Notes: generated by a model from the letters alone, not told the origin. Numbered from the stretch's first letter, positions 25,428 through 34,680 are shown. The stretch: 64,000 bases of DNA from CAYRIY01 sp964424335 (GCA_964424335.1 CAYRIY010000005.1:1-64000), one strand, 5' to 3'. Program-made: numbers and translations.

Positions 25428-26621
25428 ATGTCCAACGATCGATTTGCAAGCCGCATGCAAGGCATGTCGGGCAACGTCATCCGGGAGATCCTCAAGCTCA
25501 CGCAAGCATCCGATGTGATTTCCTTTGCAGGAGGGCTTCCGTCGCCCGAATCGTTCCCGGTCGACACTTTGCGCCAGATTGCGAACGAGTGCTTGTCGGG
25601 AGACTTGTCGACCCTCCTTCAATACAGCACGTCGGAAGGGTACCCGCCGCTGCGGGAGTTCCTGGCAAGCTGGGTGAAGCGGACAGGCATCCAGGCCTCG
25701 CCGGAGGATGTCCTCATATTGACCGGATCCCAGCAAGGCATTGACCTCGCGTGCAAGGCCATACTCGATCCGGGCGACACCGTGCTCGTCGAAGAGCCGA
25801 CCTACCTTGCAGCCCTTCAGATCTTTCAACTGTACCAAGCAAAGGTCGTCCCCGTCCGGGGCGATGCTTCAGGCATGGACATGGAGGCGCTTGACGAGGC
25901 CATTCGCGAGCACCGTCCCAAGTTGATCTACGTCATTCCAACCTTTCGCAACCCATCCGGCGAGACTTGGAGCTGCGAGCGGCGAGAGCAACTCGCCCTG
26001 CGGGCCGGAAATGCCGGAGTCTACGTCATCGAAGACGATCCTTACGGCGCCCTGCGATACGAGGGGGAGCGCCTGCCTTCGGTCAAGTCGTTCGACACCG
26101 AAGGCCGCGTGGTCTATCTCGGGAGCTTCTCCAAGGTCATCTCGCCGGGCCTGCGGGTGGGTTTTGCGGTCGCAGCCCGCGGATTGCTGCGCAACATGGT
26201 CATCGGCAAGCAGGCAACCGATGTTCACACGAGCAATCTCTCCCAGCAACTTGTTTACGAGTTTTCCGCCCGGGGCCACCTTGATCCCCACCTCGAGCGC
26301 ATCTGTGCGATCTACAAAGAGAAGCGGGATGTCATGCTGCAGGCGATCGAGCAATCATTCCCCGACGGCGCGACCTGGACGAGGCCCGAGGGTGGACTTT
26401 TCATCTGGGTCCGGCTCAAAGGCGGCAACTCTACAGAAAAGCTCCTCCCCGTTGCCGTGGAGCAAGAACGCGTCGCCTTCATCCCAGGCACGCCATTCTT
26501 TGCCGATGGATCGGGCGCTGACACGATGCGCCTCAACTTCTCGAATGCGAGCATCGCAAATATCGAAGAAGGAATCGCCAGGCTGGGTCGGATCCTCGCA
26601 CGGGCGATGGCAAACGTCTAA
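25428..26621 (+). CDS. PLP-dependent class I/II aminotransferase (LysN/2-aminoadipate type)
   Basis: 397 residues, fold type I. Markers are ISFAGGLPSPESFP at the N-terminus, YSTSEGYPPLREFLA, TGSQQGIDLA, the YVIPTFRNPSG loop, EDDPYGALRY and the PLP lysine in SFSKVISPGLRVGF. This set is typical of broad-specificity aminotransferases such as LysN and of MocR C-terminal domains without the DNA-binding part; the amino donor is not determinable. GAGGAG precedes the ATG. It lies 44 bases after the ferredoxin-fusion gene and 30 bases before the selenoprotein gene. Confidence 0.88.
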   Translation: MSNDRFASRMQGMSGNVIREILKLTQASDVISFAGGLPSPESFPVDTLRQIANECLSGDLSTLLQYSTSEGYPPLREFLASWVKRTGIQASPEDVLILTGSQQGIDLACKAILDPGDTVLVEEPTYLAALQIFQLYQAKVVPVRGDASGMDMEALDEAIREHRPKLIYVIPTFRNPSGETWSCERREQLALRAGNAGVYVIEDDPYGALRYEGERLPSVKSFDTEGRVVYLGSFSKVISPGLRVGFAVAARGLLRNMVIGKQATDVHTSNLSQQLVYEFSARGHLDPHLERICAIYKEKRDVMLQAIEQSFPDGATWTRPEGGLFIWVRLKGGNSTEKLLPVAVEQERVAFIPGTPFFADGSGADTMRLNFSNASIANIEEGIARLGRILARAMANV

Positions 26622-26651
26622 AGTAGCCAAGACATGGAGGTCGACGAGACG

Positions 26652-27125
26652 GTGACCCCAATCGTAGAGCGAGCCCTGGCGCCCGCATTTCAAGGTGTAA
26701 GCTACGACGATCGAAAGGTCAGCCTCGACCGATACCGGGGGCGCCTAAACGTCCTCCTCGTGCTCATGCGAGGGCTTGGGTGACCGTATTGTCGTCGCCA
26801 TCTCGTGAAGCTGGCACGGTCTTACAAGAGCTTTGTCCAATTGGACACCGAAATCATCGCGGTGGGGCCGGACCGAAAGTCGGCGTTTGAGAAGTTCTTT
26901 ACGGCGCAGCGCATTCCGTTTCCCGGCGTGCCCGACCCGCAGCAGACCATTCTCGAGACGTACGGGCAGCAATCCTCCCTGATACGCTTTGGTCGCCTCC
27001 CCGCCCAACTGCTCATCGACAAAAAGGGCGTCGTCCGCTTTGCCGACTACGGAAAGAGCATGAGAGACATCGCCCCAGTGGACGAACTCATAAACTTTTT
27101 AGTGAACATGGAGCGTGAGACGTAA
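26652..27125 (+). CDS. Peroxiredoxin-like (AhpC/TSA fold) selenoprotein with in-frame UGA as Sec
   Basis: The frame from GTG 26652 (or ATG 26634) to TAA 27125 is open except for TGA at 26781-26783. Reading it as selenocysteine gives a complete 157-residue thioredoxin-fold protein with Sec44 in RGLGUPYCRRHL; family members have CPxC at this spot. Flanking blocks also fit AhpC/TSA proteins: ALAPAF, VSLDRYRG, EIIAVGPDRKSAF, PFPGVPDP and AQLLIDKKGVVRFADYG. A SECIS-like hairpin lies directly after the TGA. Such proteins reduce peroxides or act as thiol-disulfide oxidoreductases. The stop abuts the PfkB start. A sequencing error for TGC/TGT is the main alternative. Confidence 0.82.
26781..26821 (+). 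promoter_or_regulatory. Candidate bacterial SECIS element
   Basis: Right after the UGA (26781-26783) the RNA can fold into a hairpin: GUCGU, bulged C and GCCA (26791-26800) pair with UGGC and ACGGU (26812-26820), with CU/AG above a U-C mismatch. The apical loop is CGUGA (26804-26808), 20 bases beyond the UGA. An alternative lower stem pairs GACCGU (26782-26787) with ACGGUC (26816-26821). A GU-containing loop at this distance is as expected for SelB recognition. Confidence 0.68.
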
Positions 27126-28259
27126 ATGCAGTTTTCGGAGCGCTTGCGCCAGGTTGCCGACAAACTCGACCAAACCAACCAGACCCACCGAGCGATCATC
27201 GGATTCGACGGTTTTGTCGATGAGATCATCGACGTCGTGGCCACACGATCCGGCCCCGAAGAGTATACGAGGATGTCTACCATCTCCGAGCTCGGAAAGC
27301 GAATCTCGGACGCGGCGGGCCTCAGCACGAATATCGAGCTTGTACAAACCCACACCAAGCTCGGAGGAAACGGCCCGATCATGTCGCTCGCGCTCGCAGG
27401 CTTCGGCGTCGATCTCACGTACATCGGCAGCGTTGGGCGAGGCGAAGTTCACCCCGTATTTCACGACTTGGCCGCAAAGTGCGATATTTACGGCGTGGCC
27501 GATCCCGGGTTCACGCTGGCGCTCGAGTTTGACGACGGCAAGCTCATGCTCGGCAAACATCAAACGTTGAAAGACGTTACGTGGGAGCGAGTGGTCGAAG
27601 CGGTGCCCGTTGAAAAACTGCGGGAACTGGTCTCCGGCGCAACGCTGCTCGGCGCGCTCAACTGGACGATGCTCCCCTATTTGACGGAGCTCTGGGAGCG
27701 AGTCGTGGAGGACGTATTGACCTATCTGCCCGGCGATCGGCGGATCATCTCGTTCTTTGACCTTTGCGACCCGGAGAAACGTGAAGTCTCCCACCTCGTT
27801 AAGGCGCTTCGCACCATCGAGCGCTTCTCAGAGAAGACCCGTCCGATCCTAGGCCTCAATCGCAAGGAGGCGACGGAGGTTGCCGACGCCCTCGGGCTCG
27901 ACCTTGGCCAAAGCAGCAAAGACGCCCCGATCGAGGAGTTGACGGCCGCGATCGCGGAGAGCCTAAACGTGCACGGCGTCGTCGTCCACCCGACCCACGA
28001 GGCCGCGGCCGTGATCGACGGCGTGGCCGCACAAATCGAAGGGCCTTATACGAGCAAACCAAAATTGACGACGGGCGCCGGCGACAACTTCAACGCCGGA
28101 TTTTGCTTGGGCCAAGTAATCGGATTTACCGTCGAAGAGAGCCTGATGCTTGGGAAAGGCACCTCCGGCTTTTACGTACGAAACCGGAGGAGCCCGTCTA
28201 AGACTGAGCTTGCGTCTTTTTTGAGATTGTGGGCCGACCACGTGGGCCAGGACTTTTAG
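27126..28259 (+). CDS. PfkB-family (ribokinase-like) carbohydrate kinase
   Basis: 377 residues, somewhat longer than typical PfkB kinases. An N-terminal IIGFDGFVDEIIDVV strand, the substrate-binding GGNGP and the C-terminal ATP/anion-hole motif TTGAGDNFNAGF with catalytic Asp are clear. It phosphorylates a sugar, nucleoside or similar alcohol; the substrate cannot be told. The ATG follows the selenoprotein stop without a gap, so translation is coupled, and a gene of unknown function follows 36 bases later. Confidence 0.87.
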   Translation: MQFSERLRQVADKLDQTNQTHRAIIGFDGFVDEIIDVVATRSGPEEYTRMSTISELGKRISDAAGLSTNIELVQTHTKLGGNGPIMSLALAGFGVDLTYIGSVGRGEVHPVFHDLAAKCDIYGVADPGFTLALEFDDGKLMLGKHQTLKDVTWERVVEAVPVEKLRELVSGATLLGALNWTMLPYLTELWERVVEDVLTYLPGDRRIISFFDLCDPEKREVSHLVKALRTIERFSEKTRPILGLNRKEATEVADALGLDLGQSSKDAPIEELTAAIAESLNVHGVVVHPTHEAAAVIDGVAAQIEGPYTSKPKLTTGAGDNFNAGFCLGQVIGFTVEESLMLGKGTSGFYVRNRRSPSKTELASFLRLWADHVGQDF

Positions 28260-28295
28260 CCGCGACTGCACCAAAACCTAAGGAGGCCACCGTAA

Positions 28296-28814
28296 TTGGC
28301 GCGACTTACGAGCCGCATACAAAATACGGCGTGCTACGACAATACCGACCCCAACAAGCTCCCGCTCGTCTCGGCAAAGGGAGACAAAGGCGGCAAGGCG
28401 ACGGTCCTCACGGCTGTGCTCATTGACGGCGAAAAAGGATGGTTTGATGAAGCCGCCACACACGGACGCACGCCGCTCGAGCAAAACGTGACGTGGACCG
28501 ACTCGCCGGAGAAAGTCCCGAACGGGCGTCGAATCGAGATCGTCTGGCTCTTTATCAAGCCGGTGAAAGGCGAGTACGTGTATCACGGGGCGACGGCGAG
28601 CCACATGATCATCGATGAAGAGGCGGGGCTCGGCTACAAGTACCTTGCAAATCACGCAAACCAGCTCGGCAAAGCCGTCAAAGGCCAAGTGGATCTGGCA
28701 CAGCTCCCGGACTCGGCCCGGGCCGTGCTGATCGACGCACTCAACACCTACCCCGACGTGCTACAAAACTCGTCGGATGAGCTCAAACGAGCGCTTGGGC
28801 TCGCCGCGTCGTAA
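28296..28814 (+). CDS. Protein of unknown function at the end of the selenoprotein cluster
   Basis: 172 residues; not recognised. No signal peptide or membrane helix is seen. The TTG start is supported by AAGGAGG 9 bases upstream. The protein starts with a basic stretch and contains ILV-rich strands (TAVLIDGEKGWF, EIVWLFIKP) and a helical C-terminal half. It is the last gene of a closely spaced run that starts at 24544, and ends at a palindromic hairpin shared with a convergent gene. Confidence 0.7.
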   Translation: MARLTSRIQNTACYDNTDPNKLPLVSAKGDKGGKATVLTAVLIDGEKGWFDEAATHGRTPLEQNVTWTDSPEKVPNGRRIEIVWLFIKPVKGEYVYHGATASHMIIDEEAGLGYKYLANHANQLGKAVKGQVDLAQLPDSARAVLIDALNTYPDVLQNSSDELKRALGLAAS

Positions 28815-28882
28815 CGGGCGACGAGCAGCGTCGCCCGCCCCAATCGTCCACTCGACCCAATCGGTCAATTGACCTAGCGATC

Positions 28883-28913
28883 GACAGGCGGCGCGGCCTA
28901 GACGCCGCCTGTC
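28883..28913. terminator. Palindromic hairpin between convergent genes
   Basis: An 11-bp perfect stem (28883-28893 with 28903-28913) with a 9-base loop overlaps the last codons of the minus-strand gene. No clear T run follows, so it may stop or pause both transcripts or stabilise 3' ends. Confidence 0.5.
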
Positions 28914-29488
28914 AGGATGTGCACCGGTCCCCAGTTACGCCCGTCCTGATCGACGGCAACCACTTCGACCGTCCCGGTGGCGACGCCCTCGAGCACACCT
29001 TGCGGCCAAACATCGCGGGCCACCTTGGCGACCGCGGCCGGGTACGTAAACGCCTGTGTCACGATATCACCGGCCCCTGGGCTCTTCACCCACAGGTTCA
29101 GCGTGAGGCGTCCTCGAGCCGCGCCGCTTGCATTGCCCCCCGGCGCAGCAGTAAACTCGACTTCCCTCAATGCGATGGCGTGCCCACCCGTAGGCATCGT
29201 GCCCATAAAAGCCACGATCGCCACTTCACTGTCGAAATTGGGCGCGTCGGTCGAACCAAGGCGCGTCCACGGCACGCCGACCGCCGCCGGCATCCGCTCC
29301 CACCCGTTGGCATCGAGGACAATACCGACCCACCGGTCAACGGGCATGGTATCCCGGCGCCATGACACGCTGCCCAAGGAGTCGTCCGAATAGATCGTAA
29401 CCGACTTGCCTCTCTCTTCACCGATTGCACTCAAGGCGATCACCACTGCTATCGTAATCGCAACGATCCATGGCGAATGTACCTTCAC
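28898..29488 (-). CDS. Exported protein with PrcB-like C-terminal domain
   Basis: 196 residues with an N-terminal hydrophobic signal (about 6-22). The central part (VAIVAFMGTMPTGGHAIAL, then VKSPGAGDIVTQAFTYPAAVAKV) matches the pattern of PrcB-type C-terminal domains, found in accessory subunits of secreted protease complexes. No partner protease is adjacent. The gene is convergent with the 172-residue unknown and divergent from the threonine aldolase gene. The domain call rests on motif shape only. Confidence 0.65.
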   Translation of the reverse strand: MKVHSPWIVAITIAVVIALSAIGEERGKSVTIYSDDSLGSVSWRRDTMPVDRWVGIVLDANGWERMPAAVGVPWTRLGSTDAPNFDSEVAIVAFMGTMPTGGHAIALREVEFTAAPGGNASGAARGRLTLNLWVKSPGAGDIVTQAFTYPAAVAKVARDVWPQGVLEGVATGTVEVVAVDQDGRNWGPVHILTGGV

Positions 29489-29643
29489 GGCGCTCTTAGC
29501 CTCCGTTTACGTTAAAAGGCGGCGGACCAAACGATCTTCCGCTTCTCCATTCGATTCTGCAGGGGATGTCCCGCGCCCTGCAGAAAGTCGGAGACTGGCA
29601 CTCATATCCGCTCTTTTGCTCTTTTACAGAGGGGGGCGACACA

Positions 29644-30675
29644 GTGATCGACCTTTACAGCGACACGACGACACGGCCAAGCGAGGGCATGCGCCGCGCC
29701 ATGTACGAAGCCGAGGTTGGGGATGAACAGCGGGGGCTTGACCCCACCGTGATCCGTTTGCAAGAGGAAGTCGCGGCGCTCCTCGGCAAAGAAGCCGCCC
29801 TCTTTCTCCCCTCCACCACCATGGCGAATCAAATCGCGATCAAGCTCCATACTGATCCCGGAGATGAAGTGATCCTTGACGCTCTCTCCCATCCCGTCTA
29901 CGCCGAGGCGGGCGGAGCCGGGCTAATATCGGGCGCTTTGTTCAACACGATTCAAAGTGAGCGAGGCATTTTCGGACCGGCACAGGTGCGTGCGGCCGTC
30001 CGCCCGTCTCTCCCCATGTTTGCTCCCTCCCGCGCGCTGTGGATCGAAAACACGCACAACATGGGCGGGGGCTCAGTTTGGCCGCTCGAGTCGCTCCTTG
30101 CAGTGACGAGCGAAGCAAGAAGCCTCGGACTCACCCTTCACCTCGATGGCGCCCGCATTATGAATGCCAGCGTGGCGTCGGGCCATCGCCCCGATACCCT
30201 GGCGGCGCCCTTTGACACCGTATCGATCTGCCTCACCAAAGGGCTAGGCGCTCCCGTCGGAGGCTTGATCGCCGGCAGTAGCGCGTTGATGCAGCGGGCG
30301 CGCCGATACAAACAAGCCCTTGGAGGAGCGATGCGCCAGGCGGGCGTCCTTGCTGCGGCGGGCCTATACGCGCTCCGCAACAACGTCGAGCGGCTCGCGG
30401 ACGACCACCGCCGGGCCAGGCGGCTTGCGCTGGGTATCGCGCAAAGCGACCGGATCGAAACGGACGTGGACGGCGTCGAGACCAACATGGTCTTTTTCCG
30501 CCCTGCGTATCGCACCGACCTCGAGCACATGAGACAGCGCCTCGCCGAGGCGGGCGTTCTCGTTTCCTTGGTTCGGGGCGGCGCCTATTTTCGCGCCGTC
30601 ACCCACCTCGACGTGTCGGACGCCGACATCGAGCGTGCGATTCAAGTGATTTCCGAGGTGATCGGGCAAGGATAG
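29644..30675 (+). CDS. Low-specificity L-threonine aldolase / beta-eliminating lyase family
   Basis: 343 residues, PLP fold type I. Hallmarks are the N-terminal IDLYSDTTTRPSEGMRRAM, EVGDEQRGLDPTV, the cofactor segment LHLDGARIMNA and the Schiff-base lysine in CLTKGLGAPVGG. It cleaves L-threonine or L-allo-threonine to glycine and acetaldehyde. GTG at 29644 fits the AGAGGGGGG ribosome site better than the longer upstream start. It has no obvious operon partner other than the small gene downstream. Confidence 0.88.
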   Translation: MIDLYSDTTTRPSEGMRRAMYEAEVGDEQRGLDPTVIRLQEEVAALLGKEAALFLPSTTMANQIAIKLHTDPGDEVILDALSHPVYAEAGGAGLISGALFNTIQSERGIFGPAQVRAAVRPSLPMFAPSRALWIENTHNMGGGSVWPLESLLAVTSEARSLGLTLHLDGARIMNASVASGHRPDTLAAPFDTVSICLTKGLGAPVGGLIAGSSALMQRARRYKQALGGAMRQAGVLAAAGLYALRNNVERLADDHRRARRLALGIAQSDRIETDVDGVETNMVFFRPAYRTDLEHMRQRLAEAGVLVSLVRGGAYFRAVTHLDVSDADIERAIQVISEVIGQG

Positions 30676-30709
30676 CCTGGGCAACGCGATATAATTTGGA
30701 GGGCTTTTG

Positions 30710-30904
30710 ATGAACGCTTCAGACGTACTCTGGCGCATCTTGGAGCGCCTGGAAGAGAGCAAGGCAATCTTTGCCGAAAGCCTCGAGGGGCTTCACCCCA
30801 AAAACGACAAAGAGCTCATCGACGCCATTACAGAGATCGAGCAGATCACGCAGACACAAATTAACATCTGCAGGCGCGCTGAACGACGGCTAAGTCGCCG
30901 CTAG
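30710..30904 (+). CDS. Small helical protein of unknown function
   Basis: 65 residues, highly charged and helical, with heptad-like spacing (ILERLEESKAIFAESLEGL), consistent with a short coiled coil. ATG at 30710 follows TGGAGGG. It lies 34 bases after the threonine aldolase gene. No family was recognised. Confidence 0.6.
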   Translation: MNASDVLWRILERLEESKAIFAESLEGLHPKNDKELIDAITEIEQITQTQINICRRAERRLSRR

Positions 30905-31055
30905 CTTTTTGAAGAAAAGGGGCTCACACCCTTTCGCGATCTCGTGTAGGATACGACTAGAGCTTTCTTCCTCATGATTTGCGCCCCACTCGAAGGATGG
31001 GCTCGGGCGCACGATCGACCAACCACGCCGCGTGGGCATAAGTAGAGGTACGTTC

Positions 31056-32639
31056 ATGCTCGAACAAGTGCAGCTCGAGATCTTCAAGAATCTGTTCGCC
31101 TCGATCGCCGAGGAGATGGGCGTCGTCATGCAGCGGTCGGCGTACTCTCCCAACATCAAGGAGCGCCTCGACTTCTCGTGTGCGCTTTTCGATCCAAGAG
31201 GCGAGATGATCGCGCAAGCGGCTCATATTCCCGTTCACTTGGGATCGATGCCCATGTCGGTGCGGGCCGCCCTCGAAGCGTACGACATGGAGCCGGGCGA
31301 TGCGGTAATCCTAAATGACCCATTCGCAGGCGGCACGCACTTGCCGGACATCACGCTCGTGACGCCGATTTTTGACGGTGATCGCTTGATCGGCATCGCG
31401 GCAAATCGAGCGCACCACGCCGACGTCGGCGGCGCGTTCCCCGGCTCGATGGGACTCGCCCGCGAAATCACGGCGGAGGGACTTCGCATTCCTCCGACCC
31501 GGATTTACCGGTCCGGCGTGTTGCAGGAAGAGGTGATGAACCTCATCTTGGCCAACGTCCGCGTCCCTGACGAGCGCAAAGGCGATCTCGAAGCCCAGTT
31601 TGCAGCAAACCGCAGAGGATCCTCTCGCCTGGTGGAACTGGCGCGCAAGTACGGCGCCGACGAGTGCGCACACTGGATGGACCGACTGCAGGGCTACACG
31701 GAGTCGATGACGCGGGCGCTCATCGAGCAAATTCCGGACGGCTGTTACGCTTTCGAAGATGCGCTTGAAGACGACGGACTCGGAAACGGTCCTCTACCCA
31801 TCCGGACCGAGGTGCGAATCGAAGGCGCGCGTGCGACCGTCGACTTCACGGGCACCGCTGATCAAACCGCCGGACCCGTAAACTGCGTCGAAGCGGTGAC
31901 GTTGTCAGCCGTCGCGTATGTGTTCCGGTGTTTGCTGGACCCAGGCGTCCCTTCAAACGCAGGGGTATTCCGGGCCTTTGACGTCATCGCGCCCAAGGGT
32001 TCGATCGTCAACGCCCTACCTCCCGCCGCCGTGGCAGGCGGCAACGTCGAGACGTCCCAGCGCATCGTCGACGTGGTCCTCGGCGCCCTGGCGCTTGCCG
32101 CGCCGGACAAGGCGCCGGCAGCCTCCTGCGGCACGATGAACAACCTCGTGATCGGAGGCTGGGACCCCGGCCGCGGGTCGCCTTTTGCCTACTACGAGAC
32201 CATGGGCGGCGGCATGGGGGCCCACGCGCAAGGCCCTGGGCTCTCCGCCGTTCAGACGCACATGACCAATACGAAGAACACCCCGGTCGAGGCCTTGGAG
32301 TACGCCTACCCGCTGCGGGTTCGCCGCTATGCGATTCGCCGAGGAAGTGGCGGCGCAGGTAGGCACACCGGCGGCGACGGCATCGTTCGGGAAGTCGAGG
32401 CATTGGCCCATTGCCGCGCCGGCCTCCTGACCGAGCGGCGAACGCTCGCGCCGTACGGCCTCGCGGGCGGAGGCTCCGGGGCCACCGGGTCAAACTCGAT
32501 CCGCCGAAACGGGAGCGATGATTTCACGCCCCTGCCGGCCAAAGTGGAAATCGACCTCGCCCCAGGTGACATATTAAAGGTGGAGACGCCGGGAGGTGGC
32601 GGATATGGCGAACCGAGCCCGAGAAGCGACGCCCGCTGA
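31056..32639 (+). CDS. hyuB: Hydantoinase B / 5-oxoprolinase family, HyuB-type subunit
   Basis: 527 residues starting MLEQVQLEIFKNLFASIAEEM, the classic HyuB opening, with RLDFSCALFD, ILNDPFAGGTHLPDITLV, CGTMNNL and the C-terminal TPGGGGYG. Together with HyuA it forms an ATP-dependent N-methylhydantoinase or 5-oxoprolinase-type amidohydrolase, or an acetone/acetophenone carboxylase-like enzyme; the substrate is not determinable. ATG at 31056 follows AGAGGTA. Here HyuB precedes HyuA, with a 35-base overlap. Confidence 0.9.
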   Translation: MLEQVQLEIFKNLFASIAEEMGVVMQRSAYSPNIKERLDFSCALFDPRGEMIAQAAHIPVHLGSMPMSVRAALEAYDMEPGDAVILNDPFAGGTHLPDITLVTPIFDGDRLIGIAANRAHHADVGGAFPGSMGLAREITAEGLRIPPTRIYRSGVLQEEVMNLILANVRVPDERKGDLEAQFAANRRGSSRLVELARKYGADECAHWMDRLQGYTESMTRALIEQIPDGCYAFEDALEDDGLGNGPLPIRTEVRIEGARATVDFTGTADQTAGPVNCVEAVTLSAVAYVFRCLLDPGVPSNAGVFRAFDVIAPKGSIVNALPPAAVAGGNVETSQRIVDVVLGALALAAPDKAPAASCGTMNNLVIGGWDPGRGSPFAYYETMGGGMGAHAQGPGLSAVQTHMTNTKNTPVEALEYAYPLRVRRYAIRRGSGGAGRHTGGDGIVREVEALAHCRAGLLTERRTLAPYGLAGGGSGATGSNSIRRNGSDDFTPLPAKVEIDLAPGDILKVETPGGGGYGEPSPRSDAR

Positions 32640-34680
32640 ATCGGGAGTTAGCAGCCTCGTGGTCGGCGTCGACACCGGAGGCACGTTTACGGACTTCATC
32701 GGCATCACGGGCGATGGGCGCGTTTTCACCCACAAGACCTTATCGACGCCGGACGATCCGGGCGCCGCGGTCCTAACGGGCCTGAGCGAGCTCTTGCAGC
32801 GCATCGGAGGCGATTTCCCCTCCCCTAGGGTCGTACACGGCTCTACGGTGGCCACCAACGCCGTCCTCGAGCGCAAAGGCGTCAGGACGGCATTCGTGAC
32901 GACGGCCGGATTCAAGGACTTGCTGCACATAGGACGTCAGGCGCGCCGCGAACTTTACAACCTGACCCCGACGGCGCCGACGCACCTAATACCGTCCGAG
33001 CTCTGCTTTGAAGTAGACGAGCGGATCGGAGTCGATGGCGAAATCGTCGTCGGCATCGATCCGGACGCACTGTCGGCCCTCGCGAGCGCGCTTAAGAATG
33101 CCGGCGTGCAGTCGGTCGGCATCGTCTTGCTGCACAGCTACAAAAATCCGACTCATGAACGACTGCTCGGCGACCGGCTGCGGAGCGCCGGCTTCGACGT
33201 GTCGATTTCAAGCGACATCCTTCCGGAGCACAGGGAGTTTGAGCGGGCGAGCACGACGGTATTGAACGCGTACGTCTCCCCTCTGATGAACCGTTACCTC
33301 TCGAAGTTGAGCCGCGCCCTCAAGGAAGCCCAGGGCATCGACACCTTGAGCGTGATGCAATCGAGCGGCGGCGTCTCTGACGCAGCTCACGCGGGCCTCT
33401 ACGGCGTCCACACCATCCTTTCGGGGCCGGCCGGAGGCGCGGTCGGAGCCCTTAGGACGGCAGCGGCGGCAGGGATCGACCACATCATTACATTCGACAT
33501 GGGCGGAACGTCGACGGACGTCTCCCTCGTTCCTGGTTCCTTACAGATGACGACGGAAAGCCAGATCGAAGGGTATCCGGTCAAGGCGCCCGTAATCGAC
33601 ATTCACACCGTCGGCGCGGGCGGCGGATCGATCGCGTACGTCGATCTGGGCGGAAGCTTGCGCGTCGGTCCCGAAAGCGCCGGCGCCCGACCGGGACCGG
33701 CATGCTACGGCTTGGGCGGCGAATCGCTCACGGTCACGGACGCCAATGTCCTCCTTGGACGCCTTCCAGCGCAGTGGTTTTTGGGCGGCCGACTCAAGCT
33801 CGACGTCGAAGCTGCCGAGCGAGCGCTAAGTCGCCTCGCCGACCAGTTGGGCGCATCGCTCGAGGACACGGCGCACGGTGTGATCCGAGTCGTCAACTCC
33901 AACATGGAGCGCGCCGTCAAGGTAATATCGGTCGAAAAAGGGCACGATCCCAGAGATTTCGCCCTGGTCTCCTTTGGCGGCGCAGGCTCATTGCACGCAT
34001 GTGATTTGGCGCGATCGATGTCCATTCCAAAAGTGATCGTTCCGCCGTATCCGGGCGTGCTATCGGCGCTTGGCATGGCCATGGCGGACGTCGTCAAGAC
34101 CGCATCCCAAGCGGTCATCGGCCCACTTGACGGGGCGCGTGTCGAGTCGGCGCGCGACGCCGCCCTCACACTCGCCGCCGAAGTCCGGCGCGAGCTCGAG
34201 CGGGAGAAAGTGCCGATCGAGCATCAACACGTGCACGTCGCCTGTGATCTGCGATACGCGCGGCAATCGTTCGAGCTGGTCATACCTTGCCCCGATTTGC
34301 TGACTGCCAAGTCGGCGCAAGTGGCCGAGACCCTCGAAGCGGAATTTCACCGCGCCCACGAGATCGCGTACGGCTATGCGCATCCGGGCGAGCCCATCGA
34401 GATCGTCGCCGTGCGGGTCCGCGGCGAAGGAAGAATCGAGCGTCCGCCTCTTCCTGGGCCCGGGAAGCAACATGGATCGCCAAAGCCCGTCGCTACCTGC
34501 AGGACTTACTTCACATCAGGCTGGCATGACACGCCGATCTATGAGCGGGAGGCACTCGGGCACGGCGCAAAGATCACGGGTCCTGCCATCATCGCAGAGG
34601 ACCACGCCACCCTGCTCGTCCCTCCGGGCGACCGATTGGCCGTCCACCCTTCGGGCGCTCTGATGATCGATGTAGCGTAG
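32605..34680 (+). CDS. hyuA: Hydantoinase A / 5-oxoprolinase family, HyuA-type subunit
   Basis: 691 residues with the ATP-binding opening VVGVDTGGTFTDFI, TLSTPDDPGAAVL, HGSTVATNAVLERKG, FDMGGTSTDVSL and VGAGGGSIAYVD, all HyuA/OplA hallmarks (actin-like ATPase fold). It partners the HyuB-type subunit encoded just upstream. ATG at 32605 is preceded by GGGAGG; a GTG at 32596 lies inside that site. The two overlapping genes appear to form their own operon, ahead of a separately started citrate synthase gene. Confidence 0.9.
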   Translation: MANRAREATPAESGVSSLVVGVDTGGTFTDFIGITGDGRVFTHKTLSTPDDPGAAVLTGLSELLQRIGGDFPSPRVVHGSTVATNAVLERKGVRTAFVTTAGFKDLLHIGRQARRELYNLTPTAPTHLIPSELCFEVDERIGVDGEIVVGIDPDALSALASALKNAGVQSVGIVLLHSYKNPTHERLLGDRLRSAGFDVSISSDILPEHREFERASTTVLNAYVSPLMNRYLSKLSRALKEAQGIDTLSVMQSSGGVSDAAHAGLYGVHTILSGPAGGAVGALRTAAAAGIDHIITFDMGGTSTDVSLVPGSLQMTTESQIEGYPVKAPVIDIHTVGAGGGSIAYVDLGGSLRVGPESAGARPGPACYGLGGESLTVTDANVLLGRLPAQWFLGGRLKLDVEAAERALSRLADQLGASLEDTAHGVIRVVNSNMERAVKVISVEKGHDPRDFALVSFGGAGSLHACDLARSMSIPKVIVPPYPGVLSALGMAMADVVKTASQAVIGPLDGARVESARDAALTLAAEVRRELEREKVPIEHQHVHVACDLRYARQSFELVIPCPDLLTAKSAQVAETLEAEFHRAHEIAYGYAHPGEPIEIVAVRVRGEGRIERPPLPGPGKQHGSPKPVATCRTYFTSGWHDTPIYEREALGHGAKITGPAIIAEDHATLLVPPGDRLAVHPSGALMIDVA

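Noticed and set aside
26805..27125. Separate short thioredoxin-like gene starting after the UGA
   Set aside because: It would lack the first strand, helix and redox residue; the upstream part in the same frame completes the domain, so one selenoprotein gene is more likely.
30690..30695. TATAAT before the 65-residue gene as a promoter
   Set aside because: It lies too close to the ribosome site for a normal leader and no -35 is suitably placed.
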